From contig CAJUND010000022.1 in NCBI GenBank assembly GCA_910587655.1, positions 1 to 50,279 of the forward strand: DNA of 50,279 bases, read 5' to 3'. Positions 17,485 through 25,229 of the stretch are shown in pieces (position 1 is the first letter of the stretch; each line of letters begins with the position of its first letter). Made by a program: the position numbers and the translations under genes. The DNA is from an uncultured Agathobacter sp. (GTDB lineage: Bacteria; Bacillota; Clostridia; Lachnospirales; Lachnospiraceae). The notes below the pieces were generated by a model. The model was not told where the DNA came from. It saw nothing but the letters and a program-made list of their open reading frames with translations, and searched no databases.

Positions 17485-18864
17485 ATGTATCAATTAAATT
17501 TTAACCAGCCAATCCGCATTCATTTTATTGGAATTGGCGGTATCAGTATGAGCGGACTTGCGGAAATCCTTATGGAAAAAGGCTTTACGGTTTCCGGCTC
17601 CGATGCAAGGGAATCGGACATTACCCGCGCGCTTGCCGCAAAGGGCGCATCCGTGTTCTACGGACAGAGCGCAGACAATATTAAGGACGGCACGGACCTT
17701 GTTGTTTACACTGCTGCAATTCATCCGGATAATCCGGAATTTGCCGCGGCAGCTGCAAAAGACATTCCCATGCTTTCCCGCGCCGAACTGCTCGGACAGA
17801 TCATGGACAATTACGAAAAATCCATTGCAGTGGCAGGAACACACGGTAAAACCACAACCACTTCGATGATCAGCGAAATCCTGCTTGCAGGAAAAACAGA
17901 CCCGACCATTACGGTTGGCGGCATCCTTCCTTCCATCGGCGGCAACCTGCGTGTCGGCAGTTCCCCGTTTTTTGTATCAGAGGCATGCGAGTATACAAAC
18001 AGCTTTTTAAATTTCCATCCAAAATACAGCATCATCTTAAATATCGAGGCTGAACACCTGGATTTCTTTAAAGACCTGGACGATATCAGGCATTCCTTCC
18101 GTCTGTTTGCGGAAAACACCGCAGAAGACGGGGTACTCGTAATCAACAGCGAAATCCCGGATACTCCCGGCATTACTGACGGGCTTGACGCAAAGGTTGT
18201 TACGTTCGGCTTTGATGAAAACGCCGATTATTATGCCGCAGATATCAGCTATGATGATAAGGCGTGTCCGTCCTTTATGCTGATGTTCCGCGGCAGGGAG
18301 GCCGCACGCATCCGCCTTTCGGTTCCGGGACGCCACAACTTAAGCAACGCCCTTGCGGCAGCCGCAGTCTGCGCATCCATGGGCATCGGCCTGGACGCCA
18401 TTATGGAAGGGCTGCTTGCATTCGGCGGCGCCGACCGGCGTTTCCAGTATAAGGGACACATGGGCTCCGTGACCGTCATTGACGATTACGCGCACCATCC
18501 GACGGAAATCCGCGCAACACTGACTGCCGCGCTAAATTACCCGCACGGGCGGCTTGTACTCGTATTCCAGCCGCATACCTATTCCCGTACAAAGGCTTTC
18601 CTTCAGGATTTCGCCGAGGTCCTGTCCCTTGCCGATGTAGTCGTCCTTATCGACATCTATGCAGCCAGGGAACAGAATACCTGCGGAATCAGTTCAAAGG
18701 ATCTTCTCGCCCTTTTAAAGGAAAAGGGACAGGAAGCATATTATTTTCCGTCTTTTGATGAGGCAGAAAAATTTTTACGGGAGACATGTGTCCACGATGA
18801 CCTGTTGATAACCATGGGCGCCGGAAACGTTGTAGAAATCGCCGAGGCACTCCTTGATACATAA
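17485..18864 (+). CDS. murC: UDP-N-acetylmuramate--L-alanine ligase
   Basis: Adds L-alanine to UDP-MurNAc, the first amino acid of the peptidoglycan stem, using ATP in the cytoplasm. The 459 residues hold the three Mur ligase domains. The N-terminal UDP-binding fold has 'IHFIGIGGISMSGLA', the central ATPase has the P-loop 'GTHGKTTTTSM' near residue 117 and the 'EACEY' acidic motif, and the C-terminal domain has 'DDYAHHPTEI' and 'FQPHTYSRT'. It stands alone between a divergent glg operon and its own terminator. Its stop codon abuts a DnaA box. Confidence 0.96.
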   Translation: MYQLNFNQPIRIHFIGIGGISMSGLAEILMEKGFTVSGSDARESDITRALAAKGASVFYGQSADNIKDGTDLVVYTAAIHPDNPEFAAAAAKDIPMLSRAELLGQIMDNYEKSIAVAGTHGKTTTTSMISEILLAGKTDPTITVGGILPSIGGNLRVGSSPFFVSEACEYTNSFLNFHPKYSIILNIEAEHLDFFKDLDDIRHSFRLFAENTAEDGVLVINSEIPDTPGITDGLDAKVVTFGFDENADYYAADISYDDKACPSFMLMFRGREAARIRLSVPGRHNLSNALAAAAVCASMGIGLDAIMEGLLAFGGADRRFQYKGHMGSVTVIDDYAHHPTEIRATLTAALNYPHGRLVLVFQPHTYSRTKAFLQDFAEVLSLADVVVLIDIYAAREQNTCGISSKDLLALLKEKGQEAYYFPSFDEAEKFLRETCVHDDLLITMGAGNVVEIAEALLDT

Positions 18865-18882
18865 TTATCCACATTATCCACC
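18865..18882 (+). promoter_or_regulatory. Two tandem DnaA-box matches
   Basis: TTATCCACA, a perfect match to the TTATNCACA consensus, begins one base after the murC stop. TTATCCACC, one mismatch, follows directly in the same orientation. Together with a third box at 18982-18990 they flank the promoter of the DnaD/DnaI-like genes. Confidence 0.6.
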
Positions 18883-18908
18883 TTGTCCATTCGGTACCTA
18901 ATGTTCAT

Positions 18909-18936
18909 AAAACCCTTGATTTTGCAGGGTTTTTTA
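18909..18936 (+). terminator. Terminator of murC
   Basis: AAAACCCT-TGATTTTGC-AGGGTTTT followed by more T. It separates murC from the replication genes. Confidence 0.8.
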
Positions 18937-18968
18937 ACTTTTTTCTGCTTCCATTTGGAATTTGGTTG

Positions 18969-18990
18969 TGTTATAATCACTTGTGCATAA
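18969..18990 (+). promoter_or_regulatory. Promoter of the helicase-loading operon overlapped by a DnaA box
   Basis: An extended -10 element TGTTATAAT (18969-18977) is followed at 18982-18990 by TGTGCATAA. That is TTATGCACA on the other strand, a perfect DnaA box covering the expected transcription start. DnaA bound there should block RNA polymerase. Confidence 0.6.
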
Positions 18991-19007
18991 CAAGAGGGGT
19001 ACTGCTT

Positions 19008-20066
19008 ATGGTAAACATTCAGCTACACAACGATTGTCCAACTACAGACACAATGATTCCAAATCAGTTCATCGACGACTTCATGCCTGATGCCAACGGT
19101 GAATTTGTAAAGGTATATTTATATTTATTACGGTGCATCCATTCTTATGCAGACATTTGTACAATTTCTGCAATTGCCTCAAAATTTAACCAGACAGAGA
19201 TGGATGTCGTGCGTGCGCTCCGCTACTGGCAGAAGGCAGGTCTTCTGGCGCTGGATGAGGATAAGGATATGCAGATCTGCGGTCTGCATCTGCTGCCGTA
19301 CCCGGCAAAGGCGCCTATCATAACAGAGGCTGTCCCGGAGCCGGAACCGGTAAAAAAAGAACATAAACCTGTTTCCGGCACTCCGGAAAGACACCGGTAC
19401 ACGGCGGATGAAATTATGACGTTCCGCAGGGATGAAAGCGTTTCGGAGCTGTTTTTCGTTGTGGAAACCTATATCCGGCATCCGCTTTCCGAAAACGACA
19501 TGAATACCGTGCTGTTCTGGCATGAGGAGCTTCATTTTTCAACGGAGCTGATTGTTTACCTGCTGGAATACTGCATCAGCAAGGGGCACACCAGTATGCG
19601 CTATCTTGACAAGGTGGCTCTCGGCTGGCATGAAAAAAACATTACCACCGTGGAGCAGGCAAAAGAAGACGCCGCCATCCACAGCCAGGCATATTACGGC
19701 GTCATGAAGGCATTCGGCATCACCGGCAGAAGCCTTGTGGAATCAGAAAAGAATTTTATCCGTAAATGGACGAAGGAGTTTGCTTTTGACCTTCCGCTGA
19801 TTCAGGAGGCATGCAGCCGCACCATGACCGCCATCCACCAGCCGAGCTTTGAATATGCCGATTCCATTCTTACGAACTGGCACAGCAACAGTGTACATAC
19901 GGCTGCAGATGTGAAGAAGCTCGATGCTTCCTACAGCAAAAATAAAAAGATTACCGTTAATACTTCTTCCGCACCCCGGAAGAAAAACAGTTTTAACAAT
20001 TTCAGTTCCCGTGACTATGATTATGACAATCTGGAAGAAATGCTTCTGTCTTCATCAGCACGGTAG
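19008..20066 (+). CDS. DnaD-like replication initiation / helicase-loading protein
   Basis: A 352-residue protein with an N-terminal winged-helix domain of DnaD type ('FVKVYLYLLRCIHSYA', 'RALRYWQKAGLLAL', about residues 25-85). Two DnaD/DnaB C-terminal domains follow, each ending in the characteristic Y-x3-I/V-x3-W motif: 'YLDKVALGW' and 'YADSILTNW'. In Firmicutes such proteins remodel DNA at the origin and at restarted forks, and bring in the helicase loader. ATG at 19008 follows AAGAGGGG. The gene directly precedes a DnaI/DnaC-like ATPase, its functional partner. Which B. subtilis protein (DnaD or DnaB) it corresponds to is not settled, as it is longer than DnaD and has two C-terminal domains. 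Confidence 0.85.
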   Translation: MVNIQLHNDCPTTDTMIPNQFIDDFMPDANGEFVKVYLYLLRCIHSYADICTISAIASKFNQTEMDVVRALRYWQKAGLLALDEDKDMQICGLHLLPYPAKAPIITEAVPEPEPVKKEHKPVSGTPERHRYTADEIMTFRRDESVSELFFVVETYIRHPLSENDMNTVLFWHEELHFSTELIVYLLEYCISKGHTSMRYLDKVALGWHEKNITTVEQAKEDAAIHSQAYYGVMKAFGITGRSLVESEKNFIRKWTKEFAFDLPLIQEACSRTMTAIHQPSFEYADSILTNWHSNSVHTAADVKKLDASYSKNKKITVNTSSAPRKKNSFNNFSSRDYDYDNLEEMLLSSSAR

Positions 20067-20086
20067 CTTCTGCATTGGAGGAACCC

Positions 20087-21085
20087 ATGCCACTTTCCAA
20101 TTCACAGTATGATGAAATCATGCGTGATTATGACAAACGGCAACTGCATAACCGCCATCTTCTGGACACAAGACGTGACGAAGTCTTCCGGAAGCTTCCG
20201 CGCATAAAGGAGATTGACGCCCTCGTGGCTTCCAGCGCGGTAGAACAGGCGCGCCTGTATTTAAACGGGGACACCAGCGCCGTATCCGCTTTAAAGGCAA
20301 AGCTGGACTCTCTGCGAGGCGAAAAAAAACAGCTTCTTTCAGACCACGGATACCCCCTGGACTATCTGGAGCCTGTTTATACCTGCAGGGACTGCCGGGA
20401 CAGCGGTTACCGCGACGGAAAAAAATGCCACTGCTTTACGCAGGCAGTGATAGATACTGTCTATGCACAGTCCAATATACGCGGGGTTCTTGCCCGTGAG
20501 AATTTTGATACATTTTCCTATGATTATTATTCAGACGAAGATATCAGTACCACGACGGGTCTTTCTTCTCTTACCACCGCACAGAATGCTGTGCGTGAGT
20601 GCCGCAATTTCATTAAGGATTTTGATTCCAGACACGGAAATCTTCTGATTTACGGCAAGACGGGTGTCGGCAAAACCTTTTTATCCAACTGTGTAGCGAA
20701 GGAACTTCTTGAAAAAGGCCGTTCCGTCATATACTTTACAGCTTTCCAGTTATTTGATATATTAAGCAGGGGTGTTTTTGACAAGGACGCAGATGCAATC
20801 GCTGCGCACCAGAATATTTTCGACTGTGACCTTCTGGTGATTGACGATCTGGGCACGGAACTTTCCAACGCCTTTACAACATCACAGCTTTTCCTTTGTG
20901 TGAACGAACGGCTTCTGCGCAGTAAATCCACGATTATTTCCACCAACCTGAGCCTGAACCAGATTGTGGAGATTTATTCGGAACGCACGTTTTCGCGGCT
21001 CTGTGACGCATATACCCTGATTCATCTGTTCTCCAGGGTGGACATCCGCATCCAAAAACGCAAAAAACCTGCCAGGCAGGTTTAG
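20087..21085 (+). CDS. dnaI: DnaI/DnaC-like replicative helicase loader ATPase
   Basis: A 332-residue AAA+ ATPase that by family loads the replicative helicase onto DNA. The N-terminal part is helical and leads to a cysteine cluster 'CRDCRDSGYRDGKKCHC' (about residues 100-116), likely zinc-binding as in DnaI. The ATPase has Walker A 'YGKTGVGKTFLSN', Walker B 'LLVIDDLGTE' and sensor 'STNLSLNQI', with an arginine in 'SERTFSRL'. ATG at 20087 follows GGAGGAACCC; the ATG at 20075 lies ahead of that site and is not used here. It sits 20 bases after the DnaD-like gene, in one operon. Confidence 0.9.
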   Translation: MPLSNSQYDEIMRDYDKRQLHNRHLLDTRRDEVFRKLPRIKEIDALVASSAVEQARLYLNGDTSAVSALKAKLDSLRGEKKQLLSDHGYPLDYLEPVYTCRDCRDSGYRDGKKCHCFTQAVIDTVYAQSNIRGVLARENFDTFSYDYYSDEDISTTTGLSSLTTAQNAVRECRNFIKDFDSRHGNLLIYGKTGVGKTFLSNCVAKELLEKGRSVIYFTAFQLFDILSRGVFDKDADAIAAHQNIFDCDLLVIDDLGTELSNAFTTSQLFLCVNERLLRSKSTIISTNLSLNQIVEIYSERTFSRLCDAYTLIHLFSRVDIRIQKRKKPARQV

Positions 21086-21126
21086 ATATACAAGCAACAA
21101 GATTTTACAAATGGAGGACTAAATGA

Positions 21127-22311
21127 ATGCCAAACGATGAAAGAATGCTTGAAACCATGCCCTGCGGGACACTCGGCCTGATTCCGACCGCCAGCTGCAA
21201 GGAACTGGGGGAAAAAGTAAACGACTACCTTTCCGCGTGGCGGGAGCACCGTGAACACGAACACCAGGATGATATAGCTTTCAAGGATTACCACAAGGAC
21301 AGCTACATTATCGAACCGTATACGCCAAGATTCGGTTCCGGTGAAGCGAAGTGCGTCATTAACCAGTCCGTCCGCGGCTATGATCTCTACATTATGGTGG
21401 ACGTCACCAATTACAGTCTGACCTACTCCCTCTGCGGCCAGACCAACCATATGTCGCCGGACGACCATTTTGCAGACTTGAAGCGAGTAATTGCCGCCGT
21501 CGGAGGAAAAGCAAGGCGGATTACGGTCATCCTGCCGTTCCTGTATGAAAGCCGGCAGCACAAAAGAAGCGCGAGGGAGTCACTTGACTGTCCGCTGGCA
21601 CTGCAGGAGCTCTTCAACATGGGAATTGACAATATCATTACCTTTGATGCACATGACCCCCGTGTCATGAATGCAATACCTTTAAACGGCTTTGAAAATG
21701 TCATGCCTTCCTACCAGTTTATTAAAGGCATATTAAAGAATGTCAAAGATCTCACAATTGACGCGGATCATTTTATGATTATCAGCCCGGATGAAGGCGC
21801 CACCCAGCGTGCCATTTACCTCGCAAATGTTCTGGAGGTTGATATGGGCATGTTCTACAAACGGCGCGATTTCAGTAAAATCGTAAACGGACGCAATCCG
21901 ATTGTCGCACATGAATTTTTAGGTTCCAATGTGGAAGGAAAGGATGTGCTGATTATTGACGACATGATTTCATCCGGCGAAAGCATGCTCGATACTGCAA
22001 AAGAGCTGAAAGAACGGAAAGCAAACCGTATTTTCCTTGTATCCACGTTCGGCCTGTTCACCAACGGGCTTGCGGCGTTTGACAAAGCATATGAGGAGGG
22101 ACTGATTTACCGGATTGTAACTACCAACCTGATTTACCAGACGCCGGAACTTTTATCCCGTGAATATTACATAAGCTGTGATATGAGCAAGTACATTGCC
22201 TATATCATTGATACTTTAAACCATGACTGCTCCATCAGTGACCTTCTGGATCCGTATGACAGAATCCAGCGGTATGTGAAGCGGTATAATGAGGCCAAAA
22301 AAGCTGATTAA
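21127..22311 (+). CDS. prs: Ribose-phosphate pyrophosphokinase, long divergent type
   Basis: Makes PRPP from ribose-5-phosphate and ATP for nucleotide, His and Trp synthesis. At 394 residues it is about 75 longer than the usual enzyme, with an extra N-terminal segment. Family marks are present but modified: 'PFLYESRQHKR' for the ATP-binding YxRQDRK loop, 'DAHDP' for the metal-binding D-x-H motif, 'YKRRDFS' for the catalytic flexible loop, and 'VLIIDDMISSGESM' for the PRPP-binding site. GGAGG lies 9 bases before the ATG. It follows the helicase-loading genes and is closed by a strong terminator. Activity is likely but regulation by ADP or phosphate may differ. Confidence 0.88.
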   Translation: MPNDERMLETMPCGTLGLIPTASCKELGEKVNDYLSAWREHREHEHQDDIAFKDYHKDSYIIEPYTPRFGSGEAKCVINQSVRGYDLYIMVDVTNYSLTYSLCGQTNHMSPDDHFADLKRVIAAVGGKARRITVILPFLYESRQHKRSARESLDCPLALQELFNMGIDNIITFDAHDPRVMNAIPLNGFENVMPSYQFIKGILKNVKDLTIDADHFMIISPDEGATQRAIYLANVLEVDMGMFYKRRDFSKIVNGRNPIVAHEFLGSNVEGKDVLIIDDMISSGESMLDTAKELKERKANRIFLVSTFGLFTNGLAAFDKAYEEGLIYRIVTTNLIYQTPELLSREYYISCDMSKYIAYIIDTLNHDCSISDLLDPYDRIQRYVKRYNEAKKAD

Positions 22312-22326
22312 ATAACAGAGGAAATG

Positions 22327-22357
22327 AAAAACGGAGGGTGTACCGCCTCCGTTTTTT
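22327..22357 (+). terminator. Terminator of prs
   Basis: AAAAACGGAGG and CCTCCGTTTTTT form an 11-bp stem followed by T. It lies 15 bases after the prs stop, and A on the other flank may also let it end the convergent sensor-kinase operon. Confidence 0.85.
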
Positions 22358-22410
22358 ATGGTTTATTTACATTCCAATTTCACCCTGCTCCCAAATGCCT
22401 CCAGCCGCCC

Positions 22411-23694
22411 CTAGGCAGGCAGCACCACCGTAAACGCCATCCCGTCCGTTTCGCACTCTGCAAATATTTCCCCGTCCATTTTATGCATAATTTCCCGGCA
22501 GATATACAGCCCCAGTCCGTTTCCCTGCTGTCCCCTTGTATTTTCCCCGCGGAAAAAGCTGTCAAACAGATGGACAAATTCTTTTTCTGAAACAGGAGTT
22601 CCGGTGTTGAATACACGGATGAGCTGGCAGTAATCCTCCTCATAAAAAGAGATTTCTATTCTGCGCCCGTCCCCGTATTTAAAGGCATTTTCAAAGATAT
22701 TTCCAAACACCTCCATGAGACGGCTGATATCCCCTGAAAAAATCCGGTCCTGGTATTCTTCCATGGTAAGCTCACATTTACGGAGCGCACATTTTTCCCC
22801 GTACACGGTCTGGAGCCACTGCACCAGTTCTCGGAAATAAAATTCACCCTTTTCCACTTCAATATGCAGGATATCCTTTGTGGAGGCTTTCATGATTTCG
22901 CCGACAAAGTTTTCAATCTGCGCGGTTTTTTCCTCAATCTGGCCGCAGACCTTTACCTGCTCCGCTTTCGTGTCATAGATGCCGTCAGCCAGCGCCCTTG
23001 CGTATAATGTTATCATGTGAAGCGGTGTTTTGATATCGTGGGAAAGGGACAGCAGAAGCAGCTTTTTTTCTTTCTGTAACTGCAGCTCACGGTTTCTGCT
23101 GACCTGCAGTTCATCTTTTAACGCATTAATACCCCAGACAAACTTTCCAAAATACCTGCTTTTTTCTGATTTCAGCTCCCCCTGCAGATTGCCCTTTGAC
23201 AGTTCATATGCCATATTCTGCATCTGCTCGAAGGGACCGACAAGGTGATGCCTGAAATAACATAAAACAGCCAGCACAAACAGTTCCATCAGAAATAAAG
23301 CAAACTCCATCCAGAACAGGCTTATATCTTTCGTATCAGTTCTTTTGCAGTCAAACCGAAGATACCCTGAAATCATGTCTTGTCCGCCGGATTCCCCAAA
23401 AAGCGGGCAGACGATACTCATCCGGCTGTTGGTCCCCTGGTAAAATTCTGAAATGGTATGCCGGTCTGTCTCCGATGCCGGAAGACAGGCAACTGCCACA
23501 ACACTTTTACAGTTTTTTAAGTTTAGATTTGACAATTCTTTTCCCGACTGGATTTCGTTCATAAGACGGTTGATTTCAACCTTATAGAACTGCTGGTTTT
23601 CTGCTGCCTGCTTTTTTATTACTGCGCCTGCACTAAAAGACAAACACACCCAGAAGACAACAGAAAAAATGATAAGATAATTATATTTCTTCAT
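22411..23694 (-). CDS. Sensor histidine kinase
   Basis: A 427-residue membrane kinase, partner of the response regulator it overlaps by 14 bases. A first transmembrane helix lies at about 6-27, then an extracytoplasmic domain of roughly 95 residues with several cysteines, then a second helix at about 125-147. A HAMP-like linker follows, and the HisKA motif 'SLSHDIKTPL' has phospho-accepting His219. The ATPase has N-box 'FGNIFENAFKYG', G1 'IRVFNTG' and G2 'GNGLGLYICREI'. Gene order (permease, ATPase, regulator, kinase) suggests it senses an envelope stress or peptide and controls the ABC system, as in BceRS-AB modules. The ligand is unknown. Confidence 0.92.
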   Translation of the reverse strand: MKKYNYLIIFSVVFWVCLSFSAGAVIKKQAAENQQFYKVEINRLMNEIQSGKELSNLNLKNCKSVVAVACLPASETDRHTISEFYQGTNSRMSIVCPLFGESGGQDMISGYLRFDCKRTDTKDISLFWMEFALFLMELFVLAVLCYFRHHLVGPFEQMQNMAYELSKGNLQGELKSEKSRYFGKFVWGINALKDELQVSRNRELQLQKEKKLLLLSLSHDIKTPLHMITLYARALADGIYDTKAEQVKVCGQIEEKTAQIENFVGEIMKASTKDILHIEVEKGEFYFRELVQWLQTVYGEKCALRKCELTMEEYQDRIFSGDISRLMEVFGNIFENAFKYGDGRRIEISFYEEDYCQLIRVFNTGTPVSEKEFVHLFDSFFRGENTRGQQGNGLGLYICREIMHKMDGEIFAECETDGMAFTVVLPA

Positions 23695-24361
23695 AGCAGT
23701 ACCCCACGCCCCATACCGTCTTAATATGCACTGGTTTTTTCGGATTATCCTCTATTTTATTGCGCAGCATTTTAATGTGTACGGTCAGCGTCTGGTTTTC
23801 GCTGAAACTGTCCGCGCCCCAGATCCGGTTAAACAGAAAGTTTTTATCCAGGGTTTTTCCAGGATTCTCCGCCAGCAGCAGAAGCAGTTCATATTCTTTT
23901 GCGTTCAGTTCTATCTGCTCTTTGTTTTTGTATACCCTGCGGGCGGATTTGTCAATGGTAAGGTCACCGGAAGTAAGGATTTCCTTCTTTGCAGGATTTC
24001 CATTTGTACGTGCAAAAACAGAGCCTATTTTTGCCACCAGCACATCCGGGTCCACCGGTTTTTCAATATAGTCGTCCGCGCCAAGCCGGAACCCGTTTAA
24101 CTGGTCTTCCTTTCCCGCACGCGCACTGATCATCAGTATCGGGATGCCGGCTGTTTTTCGCACATGGCTGCACACGGTAAAGCCGTCAATTCCCGGCAGT
24201 GTAATATCTAAAAGCAGCATTCTGGCAGCTTCTTTTTCAAGGCAGGCAAGGGCCTCCTCTCCCGAAGACGCCCTTTTTACTGTATATCCTGCCTTTTCCA
24301 TGTAAATCTGCAACAGCCCTGCCAAGTCCTTTTCATCCTCAACCATTAGTATGTCATACAT
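23681..24361 (-). CDS. OmpR-family response regulator
   Basis: A 226-residue two-domain regulator. The receiver domain has the acidic pocket 'VEDE', phospho-acceptor Asp52 in 'LLLDITLPG', the Thr/Ser switch 'MISA' and Lys in 'IEKPVDP'. The winged-helix DNA-binding domain ends with 'NKIEDNPKKPVHIKTVWGVG'. ATG at 24361 is preferred to the GTG at 24370, since AGGGTGG sits just before it; it then starts two bases after the ATPase stop. It probably controls its own operon. Confidence 0.92.
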   Translation of the reverse strand: MYDILMVEDEKDLAGLLQIYMEKAGYTVKRASSGEEALACLEKEAARMLLLDITLPGIDGFTVCSHVRKTAGIPILMISARAGKEDQLNGFRLGADDYIEKPVDPDVLVAKIGSVFARTNGNPAKKEILTSGDLTIDKSARRVYKNKEQIELNAKEYELLLLLAENPGKTLDKNFLFNRIWGADSFSENQTLTVHIKMLRNKIEDNPKKPVHIKTVWGVGYCYEEI

Positions 24362-24363
24362 AA

Positions 24364-25125
24364 CTACCACCCTAACTGCATCAGCCAGTCATTCAGCTTC
24401 TTTTCCCGTTCCCGCTTCTGGTTTTCCGTATATTTCCCCAGCTGGAATTCATCACGTATGTTTCCGTCTTCAATATAAAATACCCGTTCACAGCGGGAAG
24501 CCACATTGACGTCATGCGTTACCATCATGATGGTAGTGCCTTCCTCATTCAGTTTGTTCAGCTCTTTCATGACTTCCCTGGAGTTCTGTTTATTTAATGC
24601 ACCCGTCGGTTCATCGGCAAAAATAATTTTCGGGCTGTTAATCATGCTTCTGGCGATGCATGCCCTCTGGAGCTGTCCTCCGGAAACCTCGCTGATATCG
24701 TTGTCCGCCACCTCACTGATCCCCAGCTTCGCCATCAGTACCTTTGCCCGCTCATTAATTTCCCTGCGTGCTTCTTTTCCTGAAGCCGACTGGTACGCCG
24801 GTAATACTATATTATCATAAACGGACAGATTTTTCAGCATATACATCTGCTGGAACACAAATCCCATTCTTTTCAGCCGGATGTCACTCATCTGGTTTGC
24901 GGAAAGTCCGGTCATCTCCTCGCCGAAAAACTGTATTGTTCCGGCAGTTGCCGTATCCATGCCGCTGACCGTATATAAAAGGGTTGTTTTTCCGGAACCG
25001 GAAGGCCCCATAACGCCGACCATTTCCCCCTCCTCAATCTCCAGGCTGACATTGCGCAGCACATTGTTCTGTCTTTTGTTTACGACGTAAGTTTTACATA
25101 AATCGGTTACCTTTAATGCGTTCAT
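24364..25125 (-). CDS. ABC transporter ATPase (MacB/LolD/BceA type)
   Basis: A 253-residue ATPase. Walker A 'GPSGSGKTT' is at residues 40-48, the Q-loop in 'FVFQQMYMLKNL', the signature 'VSGGQLQRACIA', Walker B 'IIFADEPTGAL' and the switch His in 'MMVTHDV'. This subgroup serves FtsX-type permeases in lipoprotein release, antimicrobial peptide resistance or mechanotransmission. ATG at 25125 follows AAGGAAAAAG; the upstream in-frame start at 25158 falls in a hairpin. It is separated from the permease gene by about 100 bases holding two hairpins. Confidence 0.93.
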   Translation of the reverse strand: MNALKVTDLCKTYVVNKRQNNVLRNVSLEIEEGEMVGVMGPSGSGKTTLLYTVSGMDTATAGTIQFFGEEMTGLSANQMSDIRLKRMGFVFQQMYMLKNLSVYDNIVLPAYQSASGKEARREINERAKVLMAKLGISEVADNDISEVSGGQLQRACIARSMINSPKIIFADEPTGALNKQNSREVMKELNKLNEEGTTIMMVTHDVNVASRCERVFYIEDGNIRDEFQLGKYTENQKREREKKLNDWLMQLGW

Positions 25126-25155
25126 AATTTCTTTTTCCTTTCTCCTTTCCTGGAA

Positions 25156-25225
25156 CACCAGTCCATTCCGTCTGCCTTTGGCAGGGACTGGTGCTGCATG
25201 TCATGTTTTCTGCAAAAACATGACA
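25156..25225 (-). other. Two perfect hairpins between permease and ATPase genes
   Basis: TGTCATGTTTT pairs with AAAACATGACA (11 bp, 5-base loop; 25199-25225). CACCAGTCC pairs with GGACTGGTG (9 bp; 25156-25193). They lie in the intercistronic stretch of a probable operon and lack a T run, so they look like processing or stability elements rather than terminators. Confidence 0.6.
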
Positions 25226-25229
25226 CATT

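Noticed and set aside
18865..18990. Possible chromosomal origin because of DnaA boxes
   Set aside because: Only three boxes and no dnaA, dnaN, rpmH or AT-rich unwinding region nearby; control of the adjacent operon is simpler.
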